A stretch of DNA of 64,000 nucleotides, from assembly GCA_035524955.1 (NCBI GenBank), contig DATLFG010000041.1:1-64000 (forward strand), read 5' to 3'. The translations under genes and the position numbers were made by a program. The DNA comes from CAMLFJ01 sp035524955 (GTDB lineage Bacteria > Methylomirabilota > Methylomirabilia > Rokubacteriales > CSP1-6). The number at the start of each line of letters is the position of its first letter. The first letter of the stretch is position 1. The notes under the pieces were generated by a model that had not been told where the DNA came from, did no database searches, and saw nothing but the letters and a program-made list of their open reading frames with translations. This document shows, one piece after another, positions 40,921 to 48,412 of the stretch.

Positions 40921-41052
40921 CGAGGTCCTCCTCGTCCACCGTGCGATGCGTCGAAAACTCTGCGCCTCTCCGCACCGGCAGTCAAGACGCGGGCAGCTCC
41001 GCCCCAGAGATCGACCATGCGCTTGCCGTCGGTACTCATCGGCGCCCGGGCC

Positions 41053-41349
41053 TCATCCGCCCGCCATGGCTCCGACGATCAGGTACGGCTCCGCGCCCTC
41101 CGCGACCGCGTCGGGAAGCGGGGTGTCCGGCGCCTCGTGGGACAGATCCTGCTCGCAGGCGAAGAACCGGAGGAACGGCCGGCGCTGCTGCGTGACGTGG
41201 TCGCGGATCGTCCCGCGCAGCATCGGATAGGCGGCCTCGAGGGCGTCGAGCACCGAGCGCTGCGTGGCGGGGCCCAGGACGTCGAGCTTGACCTCGCGGT
41301 CGACGCGCGCGAGCGTGCGCAGGTGGGCCGGGAGCACGACCCGGATCAT
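41053..41349 (-). CDS. MoaD/ThiS-like ubiquitin-fold small carrier protein
   Basis: A 98-residue beta-grasp protein ending in Gly-Gly (IVGAMAGG), the signature of MoaD/ThiS sulfur carriers whose C-terminal Gly is adenylated and thiocarboxylated. It starts MIRVVLPAHLRTLARVDREV and has the family's TQRSVLDALEAAYPML helix. The ATG overlaps the stop of the BNR-propeller gene by four bases, so the pair is tightly coupled. No MoaE, MoeB or ThiF-like activating enzyme is in the window. A role as a protein modifier or sulfur donor linked to the propeller protein is inference. Confidence 0.82.
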   Translation of the reverse strand: MIRVVLPAHLRTLARVDREVKLDVLGPATQRSVLDALEAAYPMLRGTIRDHVTQQRRPFLRFFACEQDLSHEAPDTPLPDAVAEGAEPYLIVGAMAGG

Positions 41350-42461
41350 GGCAGCGTCTGGACCTCGACCGAGACGACCGCCGGGAGGTCCCGGACGATG
41401 GGTGCCCAGCTGTCCCCGGCGTCGGCCGAGGCATACACCTGCCCGCCGGTGGTGCCGAAGTACACGCCGCACGGATCGAGCGTGTCGATGCTCATCGCGT
41501 CGCGCAGCACGTTGACGTAGCAGTGGCTCTGCGGCAGGCCCTTCGTGAGCGCCTCCCACTCGTGGCCTCCGGTGCGGCTGCGGTACACGCGCAGCTTGCC
41601 GTCGGGTGGATAGTGCTCCGAGTCGCTCTTGATCGGGACGACGTAGATCGTCTCCGGCTCGTGCGCGTGCACGTCGATCGGGAACCCGAAGTCGCTCGGC
41701 AGATTCCCGCTCACCTCCCCCCACGACTCCCCCGCGTCGTCGCTCCGCATCACGTCCCAGTGCTTCTGCATGAACAGCACCCCGGGGCGCGCCCGGTGCA
41801 TCGCGAGGCGGTGCACGCAGTGGCCGACCTCGGCGGTCGGATCGGGAATGCCTTCCGACTGGAGGCCGCGGTTCACCGGCCGCCACGTCGTGCCCGCGTC
41901 GTCGCTCCGGAACGCGCCCGCCGCCGAGATGGCGACGAACATCCGTCCCGGCCGGCTCGGATCCAGCAGGATCGTGTGCAGGCACATCCCGCCCGCGCCC
42001 GGCTGCCAGAGGGACGCCGAGGTGTGGGTGCGCAGGCCCGGCAGCTCCTGCCAGCTCTGGCCGCCGTCGGTGGTGCGGAAGAGCGCGGCGTCCTCCACTC
42101 CGGCGTAGACCGTGTCCGGATCGCTCGGCGAGGGCTCGAGATGCCAGACCCGCGCGAACTCCCAGGGGTGCGGGGTGCCGTCGTACCAGAGATGCGTGCC
42201 GGTCGGCCCCTCGTAGGCGAACTTGTTGCCCGCCGACTCCCACGTCTTGCCCCCGTCGTTCGAGCGCTGGATCACCTGCCCGAACCAGCTGCTGGACTGC
42301 GACGCGTAGAGCCGGTTCGGATCGGCGGGCGAGCCCTTGAGGTGGTAGATCTCCCAGCCCCCGAAGTGGGGTCCGCTCACGTCCCAGCGGACGCGCTTGC
42401 CGTCCGACGTGAGGACGAAGGCGCCCTTGCGCGTGCCCACCAGCACCCGGACCCGGCTCAT
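41346..42461 (-). CDS. BNR/sialidase-like beta-propeller protein
   Basis: A 371-residue propeller made of repeated BNR (Asp-box) units: RSNDGGKTWESAG, RTTDGGQSWQELPG, RSDDAGTTWRPVN, RSDDAGESWGEVSG and ASADAGDSWAPI. No signal peptide is visible, so it is predicted cytoplasmic, unlike secreted sialidases. The start VRVLVGTRKGAFVLTSDGKR is typical of a conserved group annotated as exo-alpha-sialidase or glycosyl hydrolase; catalytic function is doubtful. It overlaps both the upstream half-YCII gene and the downstream MoaD-like gene by four bases each. Confidence 0.83.
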   Translation of the reverse strand: MSRVRVLVGTRKGAFVLTSDGKRVRWDVSGPHFGGWEIYHLKGSPADPNRLYASQSSSWFGQVIQRSNDGGKTWESAGNKFAYEGPTGTHLWYDGTPHPWEFARVWHLEPSPSDPDTVYAGVEDAALFRTTDGGQSWQELPGLRTHTSASLWQPGAGGMCLHTILLDPSRPGRMFVAISAAGAFRSDDAGTTWRPVNRGLQSEGIPDPTAEVGHCVHRLAMHRARPGVLFMQKHWDVMRSDDAGESWGEVSGNLPSDFGFPIDVHAHEPETIYVVPIKSDSEHYPPDGKLRVYRSRTGGHEWEALTKGLPQSHCYVNVLRDAMSIDTLDPCGVYFGTTGGQVYASADAGDSWAPIVRDLPAVVSVEVQTLP

Positions 42462-42658
42462 CGCGTCACCGCCTTCCGCTGCAGCTCGTCGCGCAGCTCC
42501 TGCTCCCGCGCGGCGTCCTCGGGGGGAAGCACCTCGGCCGGAAAGTCGGCGGCCTCGAACACCGGGCGCACCTCGACCACCTCGCCGTCCGCGAACGGCA
42601 CGCGCGAGGTCCAGGCGATCGCCTCGTCCCGCGACTTCACCTCGATCATGAATCGCAT
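42458..42658 (-). CDS. Half-size YCII/DGPF-domain protein
   Basis: A 66-residue protein. MRFMIEVKSRDEAIAWTSRV and PFADGEVVEVRPVFEAADFP match the C-terminal half of the YCII-related (DGPF) domain, which normally has about 110-140 residues; the first half is missing. It has its own good ribosome site (GAGGAGG, eight bases from the ATG), so it is probably expressed in this short form. The tail (about 40-66) is charged and helical. It lies 12 bases after DoxX and overlaps the propeller gene by four bases. Confidence 0.7.
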   Translation of the reverse strand: MRFMIEVKSRDEAIAWTSRVPFADGEVVEVRPVFEAADFPAEVLPPEDAAREQELRDELQRKAVTR

Positions 42659-42670
42659 CGTCGAGCCTCC

Positions 42671-43051
42671 TCAGGATCTCCTCAATGGAATGAGTGCTTT
42701 CAGCCGCGGCTCGCGCAGGTAGATGCCGAGCCAGACGACGAGTCCGACCGCGATCTGCGGCAGGACCGGATCCCCGACCCGCCAGTGGGTGCAGATCGCG
42801 CCCCCCATGTAGCCGGCGAGGAGGGTCGCGCCCAGCACCGACGACGCCGGGATCAGGTAGATCACGGTGCAGGCGAGCTCGAGGATCCCCAGCGGGATGA
42901 TCATCGACTCGGGCAGCCCCAGGTGGGCCATCCCCTGCTTCACGTCCGCGCCGCCCACGAATTTCATGCCCGCGCTGAACAGGAACAGGAGCGACACCAT
43001 CGCCGTGATCACCCGGCCGGTCCACACCGCTTTCCCGCTCGCTGCCTGCAC
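42671..43051 (-). CDS. DoxX-like integral membrane protein
   Basis: A 126-residue protein with four hydrophobic segments (starting at about 12, 47, 67 and 95). TAMVSLLFLFSAGMKFVGGA is the DoxX first-helix pattern and ILELACTVIYLIPASSVLGA the central one. DoxX-like proteins occur in bacterial membranes with roles in redox or stress physiology. It lies in an operon with DinB and half-YCII genes, a combination often seen with ECF sigma factors, though none is present here. Confidence 0.85.
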   Translation of the reverse strand: MQAASGKAVWTGRVITAMVSLLFLFSAGMKFVGGADVKQGMAHLGLPESMIIPLGILELACTVIYLIPASSVLGATLLAGYMGGAICTHWRVGDPVLPQIAVGLVVWLGIYLREPRLKALIPLRRS

Positions 43052-43079
43052 GGTCCGCCTCCTCGCGACGGCCGAGCCG

Positions 43080-43559
43080 TCAGTGGCCTACGGTTTCCCG
43101 GATACTGCCGTAGTGCTCGTCGATGTGGACGAGCAGGGCCGCGACGATCACCTGCTCGGCGGTCATCGGGGGCAGCCCCTTTAGCAGCGTACCGCTCGAT
43201 GCAAGCTCCGCGTCGCTCAGCCCGCGGATCGTCGCGGCGGCGGTCGCGCTCCCCTTTCGGTGCAGCTCGATCGTCTCCGCCCGGGTGCAGTCCGCGAAGT
43301 CCCGCGCGTGCCGGGCGTTCATCTCGTCGAGCATCGCCGGGCTGAGCTCGCCCGGTGACTGTCCCGTCGCGACGGCCCGGATCATGCTGGAGATGGGCTC
43401 CAGCGCGCCGGCCAGATGGTGGGCGGTGACGCCCACCGACCACTTCTCGGCCTCCGTCACCTTCCTCCAGTCCGCGTCACTGAGCTTCTCCAGCGTGGCC
43501 ATCGCGTCTCGGGACTTCGCCTCGAACTGCTTCGCCAGCTCCTCGCTCCTCGCTCCCAT
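43080..43559 (-). CDS. DinB-superfamily protein
   Basis: A 159-residue four-helix-bundle protein of the DinB/mycothiol-transferase-like superfamily. Candidate metal-site histidines lie in SVGVTAHHLAG (about 41-51) and VHIDEHYGSIRE near the C terminus. Members include thiol transferases (bacillithiol, mycothiol) and proteins without known reaction. ATG is preceded by TAGGAGGACACC. It is 28 bases from DoxX and nine from the SRPBCC gene on the minus strand. Confidence 0.82.
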   Translation of the reverse strand: MGARSEELAKQFEAKSRDAMATLEKLSDADWRKVTEAEKWSVGVTAHHLAGALEPISSMIRAVATGQSPGELSPAMLDEMNARHARDFADCTRAETIELHRKGSATAAATIRGLSDAELASSGTLLKGLPPMTAEQVIVAALLVHIDEHYGSIRETVGH

Positions 43560-43568
43560 GGTGTCCTC

Positions 43569-44108
43569 CTATCGTCGGGGTGCTGCTTCGGCGATCACCT
43601 TCATCTGCGCCAGGCCGGTCTCGAAGTCGCCGCCGATCATCCGGTCCATGTCGATGACCAGCCCCATGGCCTTCGCGGTGAAACCGTTCCGGCCCGCCAG
43701 GCTCCACGTCACCGCGGTGCGATCGCCCTCGGGCCTGAGCGTGAACTCCGCGGTGCTGGTGGCGGCAAAGGGCCGCACGAACTCGAGCTTGATCCGGATC
43801 AGCTCGTTCGGGCGGCTCTCGATGATCGTGGTGCGTCCTTCACCCACCTCGCGATTGCCGGACCACGTGTAGATCGCGCCGACTCCGGCGGGCGCGCCCT
43901 CGAAGCGCTTCGTCATCGCCGGATCGCGCTTCGCGTACGGGGACCACGCGTCCCACTGGTGGAAATCGTTCACCTGCGCGAACACCACCGGCGCCGGAGC
44001 GGATATGGTGGCGGTCCGCTCGACGCGGAACTCGGATGGCCGGGTGGCGACGATCACGGCCAGTACGACCACGATCGCGGCCAGCGCGATCAGCCCCTTG
44101 ATGACCAT
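43569..44108 (-). CDS. SRPBCC (START/Bet v1-like) protein with N-terminal membrane anchor
   Basis: A 179-residue protein. A hydrophobic start (MVIKGLIALAAIVVVLAVIV) is followed by an SRPBCC domain: ERTATISAPAPVVFAQVNDF with HQWDAWSPYAKRDPAM, RTTIIESRPNELIRIKLEF and TAVTWSLAGRNGFTAKAMGL. The fold binds hydrophobic ligands. I chose ATG 44108, seven bases after GGAG, over ATG 44120. It is the first gene of a six-gene minus-strand operon (SRPBCC, DinB, DoxX, half-YCII, BNR propeller, MoaD-like). Confidence 0.84.
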   Translation of the reverse strand: MVIKGLIALAAIVVVLAVIVATRPSEFRVERTATISAPAPVVFAQVNDFHQWDAWSPYAKRDPAMTKRFEGAPAGVGAIYTWSGNREVGEGRTTIIESRPNELIRIKLEFVRPFAATSTAEFTLRPEGDRTAVTWSLAGRNGFTAKAMGLVIDMDRMIGGDFETGLAQMKVIAEAAPRR

Positions 44109-44490
44109 CGGTGGCTCCATTTCCTCTCGTGAGATCCGGCACGTCCTGCGGATGGTCGTCCCGGGGAGCCCGGGATCGACAGCCGGAACGGCGGCGGACA
44201 CCGGGTAGTCGTCCGGGAGAGTCCGGGATCGACACGGCATGATACAATTCAGCGCGTAGCCGCGGGCTCCACCGCCGGCTCCATGTCGTACCGGTAGCGC
44301 GCGTTCCGGATCCCTGCCTGGCGCGGACGCGAGGAGCGCCTGCGTGCCGGATGCCCCGGCGACCGCGACGGCGCCTCCGCGGTCCCGGTCTCCAGCATCG
44401 AGCAGGTACGATTGGTGCTCCTGCGCCGCCGCGCCCCTCCAGATCAGCGGCGCCGCCACCGAAGCCACCGAGACACGTCAAGGAGGTGCC
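44109..44490. other. Intergenic region with direct repeat and possible gene relic
   Basis: The gap between two divergent genes holds a near-direct repeat at 44156-44181 and 44209-44234 (TCGTCCCGGGGAGCCCGGGA and TCGTCCGGGAGAGTCCGGGA, each followed by TCGACA), a -10-like TACAAT at 44243-44248, and a strong ribosome site (AGGAGGT at 44481-44487) for the MscS gene. On the minus strand 44260-44460 has low-quality frames with no recognisable family. Confidence 0.45.
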
Positions 44491-46293
44491 ATGAGCTCGC
44501 TGCGGACATCCCACTCGATCGACGCAATCGCCGCCCTCTGCCTCGTCATCGGCCTGCTGGTCGCCGCCGCCCCGGCGGCCGCGCGGTCCACCGCGCCCGA
44601 ACCGGCCGCCGCGCCGTCCGCCGAGCCGGACTCGTCCTCCGAGGCCCTGGACCGACGGACCCCGCGTGGCGCCATGACCGGCTTTCTCGATGCCACGAGC
44701 CGCCGCGACTATGGCCGGGCTGCGGACTACCTCGACTTGAGCCGGATCGGGCAGGGGCGCCGCGCGGAGCTGGGACCGGCCCGCGCGCGTGAGCTACGGA
44801 TCGTCATCGACCAGGCGGTCGGCATCGATCTCGAGGATCTGAGCGATCGGCCGGAAGGAACCCCGCGGGAGGGTCTTCGCGCCGACCAGGCCCTGATCGG
44901 CACGGTCACCAACGAGGCCGGGACGATCCCCCTTCTACTGCAGCGGCTGCCGGGCACCGAGGACAGCCGCGAGTGGAAGGTGTCGGCGTCCACCGTGACC
45001 CAGATCCCTCGCCTGTACCGCGAGCTGGGATACGGGCCGCTCGGTGACTACCTGCCGCCGGTCTTCTTCGAGATCCGATTCCTCGCCCTCGCCCTGTGGC
45101 AGTGGCTCGCGCTGATACTGCTCGTGGCACTGGCCTCGATCATCGGATGGATCGGCGCGGTGGTGACGCTCCGCATCCTGCGGCCGGTCATCCGGCGAGC
45201 CGCACCGGGCCTGGGGGAGCAGCTCCTGACCACCGTCATCGGCCCGCTGCGCCTGGCCTTCGGTATCGCGGTCTTCTTCCTGGGCAGCGGCCTGCTCAAC
45301 CTCTCGATCCCAGCCCACCAGTTCGTCCGCGAGGTCGGGAAGGCCCTCATCATCGTGGTCCTGGCCTGGGTGGTCGTGCGCGCGATGGACGTCCTCGCCG
45401 ATCTCGCGACGGAGCGGTTGCGAAACGCCGGCCGATCCACCGCCATCGCGGTCGTGCCCCTCGGCCGCAAGGCGACCAAGGTGGTGATCGTGGTTCTCGC
45501 GGTCCTCGCGGCCCTGCAGAATGTCGGGCTCAACGTGACCGGCATCCTCGCGGGTCTCGGCATCGGCGGCCTCGCGGTGGCGCTCGCGGCCCAGAAGACG
45601 GTCGAGAACCTCTTCGGCGGCGTCAGCCTGATCCTGGACCAGCCGGTCCGCGTCGGCGACTTCTGCCGCTTCGGGGAGCGCGTCGGTATCGTGGAGGAGG
45701 TCGGCCTCCGCTCGACCCGGATCCGGACCCTCGACCGGACGGTGGTCTCGATCCCCAACGGGCACTTCGCCTCGCTCGATCTCGAGAACTTCACGCTCCG
45801 GGACCGGATCTGGCTGCACCCCACGATCGGCCTCCGCTACGAGACCACCCCCGATCAGCTGCGTCACGTACTCGTGCAGATTCGCCAGATGCTCTACGCC
45901 CACCCCCGGGTCGATCCGCGGCCGGCCCGCATCCGCTTCGTCAACTTCGGCGCCTACTCGCTCGACCTGGAGATCTTCGCCTACGTCCAGACGTCGGACT
46001 TCGACGAGTTCCTCGCGATCCGGGAGGACATTTACCTGCGCATCATGGGCATCGTCGCGGAGAGCGGTACCGGCTTCGCGTTTCCGTCGCAGACCACGTA
46101 CCTCGCGCGCGACCAGGGGCTCGACGACGCCAAGCGCACGGCCGCCGAGGCGCAGGTGGAGGCGTGGCGGCAGGAGGGCACCCTCAACCTGCCGGACTTC
46201 CCCCCGGAGACGGTGGCGACCCTCGACGGCACGATCGACTACCCGCCGCGGGGCTCCGCGATCGGCCCCCGTCCCTCATCCGGCCGGTCCTAG
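44491..46293 (+). CDS. MscS-family mechanosensitive ion channel
   Basis: A 600-residue membrane protein. A signal peptide (LCLVIGLLVAAAPAAARS) precedes a periplasmic domain of about 150 residues with a helical GFLDATSRRDYGRAADYLDL motif. Several transmembrane helices (about 190-360) are followed by the pore helix and beta domain: TGILAGLGIGGLAVALAAQK, SLILDQPVRVGDFCRFGERV and VVSIPNGHFASLDLENF. These are the signature regions of MscS; the large N-terminal periplasmic domain places it among the long members. It releases solutes upon hypo-osmotic shock. Ribosome site AGGAGGT gives a clear start. Confidence 0.92.
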   Translation: MSSLRTSHSIDAIAALCLVIGLLVAAAPAAARSTAPEPAAAPSAEPDSSSEALDRRTPRGAMTGFLDATSRRDYGRAADYLDLSRIGQGRRAELGPARARELRIVIDQAVGIDLEDLSDRPEGTPREGLRADQALIGTVTNEAGTIPLLLQRLPGTEDSREWKVSASTVTQIPRLYRELGYGPLGDYLPPVFFEIRFLALALWQWLALILLVALASIIGWIGAVVTLRILRPVIRRAAPGLGEQLLTTVIGPLRLAFGIAVFFLGSGLLNLSIPAHQFVREVGKALIIVVLAWVVVRAMDVLADLATERLRNAGRSTAIAVVPLGRKATKVVIVVLAVLAALQNVGLNVTGILAGLGIGGLAVALAAQKTVENLFGGVSLILDQPVRVGDFCRFGERVGIVEEVGLRSTRIRTLDRTVVSIPNGHFASLDLENFTLRDRIWLHPTIGLRYETTPDQLRHVLVQIRQMLYAHPRVDPRPARIRFVNFGAYSLDLEIFAYVQTSDFDEFLAIREDIYLRIMGIVAESGTGFAFPSQTTYLARDQGLDDAKRTAAEAQVEAWRQEGTLNLPDFPPETVATLDGTIDYPPRGSAIGPRPSSGRS

Positions 46294-46330
46294 GCCGGAC
46301 TACTCATGAACGCGTGTTCCGCGTCCTATG

Positions 46331-46422
46331 CACCCCCTCACCCTGTCCCTCTCCCCCTCCGGGGGCGAGGGGATCGAAATGGCTCCCTCTCCCCCTCCGG
46401 GGGAGAGGGCCGGGGTGAGGGT
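46331..46422. repeat. GA-rich hairpin repeat, paired inverted copies
   Basis: CACCCCCTCACCCTGTCCCT and its following CTCCCCC are answered by GGGGGAGAGGGCCGGGGTGA and GGGTGG in inverted orientation, and each half has its own small CCCCCTCCGGGGG hairpin. It is the third major copy of the family at 5797-5876 and 13355-13516, without the 15-bp units. It lies in the gap between convergent mscS and cytidylate-kinase-like genes. Confidence 0.7.
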
Positions 46423-46494
46423 GGCGCATGTGTTCCCGCATAGTCCGGTCCTAGGTCGCGCCCCGATGGAGCGCCCGCGCGCGGATCCCGACAC

Positions 46495-47328
46495 TCACCC
46501 CGGGAACGGGGTCACCACGGGAATCTCCGCGATCCGCAGCGTGACGCTCTGCACCCCCGCGACGTCTCGCGCCACCGCGACGGCCACGTCGGGATCGGCG
46601 CCGCCCGGGATCTCGAGGGTCACCTGGCCGCGGGCGGACTCCACGTCGATCCGGTACCGCCGCAAGTCGGGATGGCCGGCGAGCGCGACCTCCACCTGGG
46701 AGGCCATCACGCGGTCGGCCACGAGCTGTCTGGCCGCGTCCGTGGTGGCGAACTCGGGCCGGCGGGCTCCGTCGGCGAGCAGATCCACGGCCGCCTCGCG
46801 GGAAAAGCCGGCGGTGTTGATCAGGACGTCGTAGAGGCCGGGATCCTTGACGTCGGCGTCGAAGAGGTAGCGCATGCGCGCCGTCTTCTGGATGTCGTCC
46901 CGGCGAATGAACTGGGCGACGGTCTTCGGGGTGACGCGCTCCCGCCCCTGGGCCGACAAGGTGGCGATCAGCCGGGTCACGCGCTCGGGGAAGGGCGCGA
47001 CGATCCTCGTCCGGAGCGCGTGGGGCACGCCGCGGAGCAGCCACTGGCCGCCCCCGCCGATCAGGACGACATTGTCGGACTGCGCGAACTCGTAGAGAGC
47101 CACCTGCAGGGCCAGGATGCACCGGCGCGTCTCCGCATCGAATCGCTCGACCCAGGATGGCCGGTCCTCCACGAGGCGCGCCAGGCGTTCCTCGGCCAGC
47201 CCATAGCGCTGCGCCCGACCGAGCAGCTCGTCGTTATCGACGTAGGTGTACGCGAGGCGGGTCGCCACGGCCATGGCTATCTCCGCGCCGCCGCTGCCCA
47301 TTTCGTGGGAGATCGTCAGAATCGCCAT
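46495..47328 (-). CDS. Cytidylate-kinase-like P-loop protein with C-terminal BON domain
   Basis: A 277-residue protein. Residues 1-190 are of the cytidylate-kinase-like family (Cytidylate_kin2): start MAILTISHEMGSGGAEIAMA, with the P-loop in the MGSGG region, then TYVDNDELLGRAQRYGLAEE and LIGGGGQWLLRGVPHALRTR. The last 75 residues (PEFATTDAARQLVADRVMAS and on) look like a BON domain, usually a lipid- or partner-binding module. The true phosphate acceptor is unknown and may not be CMP. A good promoter lies upstream (47367-47395). Confidence 0.8.
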   Translation of the reverse strand: MAILTISHEMGSGGAEIAMAVATRLAYTYVDNDELLGRAQRYGLAEERLARLVEDRPSWVERFDAETRRCILALQVALYEFAQSDNVVLIGGGGQWLLRGVPHALRTRIVAPFPERVTRLIATLSAQGRERVTPKTVAQFIRRDDIQKTARMRYLFDADVKDPGLYDVLINTAGFSREAAVDLLADGARRPEFATTDAARQLVADRVMASQVEVALAGHPDLRRYRIDVESARGQVTLEIPGGADPDVAVAVARDVAGVQSVTLRIAEIPVVTPFPG

Positions 47329-47366
47329 GACATCCTCCTGCCCAGCGCCGGTCGGACGGTGGCGAG

Positions 47367-47395
47367 AGCTTAGTCTTGGCGGGGGACCGGGTCAA
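47367..47395 (-). promoter_or_regulatory. Sigma-70-type promoter for the cytidylate-kinase-like gene
   Basis: On the minus strand TTGACC (47390-47395), 17 bases, TAAGCT (47367-47372). The leader to the ATG at 47328 is about 30 bases and ends with CAGGAGG, a strong ribosome site. Confidence 0.55.
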
Positions 47396-47410
47396 GCCCG
47401 TCCTGTGGAC

Positions 47411-47452
47411 CACGGGCCGACAGCGCCCGGGCACGGGCCGACAGCGCCCGGG
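47411..47452. repeat. Two tandem copies of a 21-bp sequence
   Basis: CACGGGCCGACAGCGCCCGGG occurs twice in direct succession (47411-47431 and 47432-47452), ending three bases before the stop codon of the TauD gene. Each unit can fold as a small hairpin (CGGGC with GCCCG), so the pair may serve as the gene's transcript end. Confidence 0.6.
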
Positions 47453-47455
47453 GGC

Positions 47456-48385
47456 TCACGCCTTCCCGGCCGTCCGGGCTCGGGCCGAGAAGGGGCCCGC
47501 CACGGGCCCACTGCCGGCCACCGTGGTCCGGCGCAGGACCCGGCGGTACCGGGTGTAGTCGTAGGGGATCGCGCGATGCAGGAGACAGCGGTTGTCCCAC
47601 ATCACCAGATCCCCGGGGCGCCACCGGTGGAAGTAGCAGAACCGCGGCTGGCTGACGTGCTCGCGCAGCCAGTCGTGCAGCCGCTGGCCCTCCTCGAGGG
47701 TTCCGCCGCCGATCTCGCGCGAGGTGTTGCACGTGAAGTAGAGCGAGCGCCGGTCGTCCCGGTCGGGGTGCACGCGGATCACGGGATGGGTCACCGGCGG
47801 AAAGGCGTCACGCTCGGCCGCGGTGGTGGGGGGCATCTCCGGTTCCAGCCGCCGGATCCCTTCGTAGTTGTGAACCATGTGGAGCGGCTCGAGGCGGCGC
47901 TTCATCTCGTCGGGCAGCGCGTCGTAGGCCAGAAACATGTTCGAGAACCCGGTCTCGCCGCCCTCGGCGCCCTCCGGCAGCACCTCGATGCCGTACAGGA
48001 TCGAGGCGAGCGACGGAACGAAGCGATAGGAGCTGTCCGTGTGCCACCGGGCGTTGTTACGCTGGAAGATCACCCGCGGGTCCTCGGCGGGCAGGTGTTG
48101 CCCCTCGGGCGAGACGTTGGCCACGTTGTAGACCTCGATCTTCCCCTTGGTCTTGTCCTTCTCGGGGAATCTCTCGAGGGGGCCGAACAGGAGCGAAAAG
48201 GCCATGAGCTCGTCGTCGGTGAGGCGCTGCTCGCGGAAGCACAGCAGGTGGTGCTCCTGGAACGCGTCGCGAACGCGCGTCACTGTCGCGGGGTCGACTG
48301 GGTGCGCCAGGTCGATTCCCAGCACCTCGGCGCCCAGCGCGGGCGACAGGCGGTGGATGGTCACGTCGGTCACCGCTCGAGACAT
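47456..48385 (-). CDS. TauD/TfdA-family Fe(II)/2-oxoglutarate dioxygenase (second)
   Basis: A 309-residue dioxygenase. Iron ligands are His115 and Asp117 in ARWHTDSSYRF and His270 in RCLLHRAIPYD, with the 2-oxoglutarate Arg a few residues on (TRYRRVLRR). N-terminal GAEVLGIDLAHPV and FREQRLTDDELMAFS are typical. It lies 27 bases downstream of an amidohydrolase gene on the minus strand; the two may act on the same substrate. It is only distantly similar to the dioxygenase at 32252-33082. The C-terminal tail (FSARARTAGKA) is not conserved. Confidence 0.9.
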   Translation of the reverse strand: MSRAVTDVTIHRLSPALGAEVLGIDLAHPVDPATVTRVRDAFQEHHLLCFREQRLTDDELMAFSLLFGPLERFPEKDKTKGKIEVYNVANVSPEGQHLPAEDPRVIFQRNNARWHTDSSYRFVPSLASILYGIEVLPEGAEGGETGFSNMFLAYDALPDEMKRRLEPLHMVHNYEGIRRLEPEMPPTTAAERDAFPPVTHPVIRVHPDRDDRRSLYFTCNTSREIGGGTLEEGQRLHDWLREHVSQPRFCYFHRWRPGDLVMWDNRCLLHRAIPYDYTRYRRVLRRTTVAGSGPVAGPFSARARTAGKA

Positions 48386-48412
48386 GGTTTCCTCCCGCGT
48401 CGGGCCGGTCGG

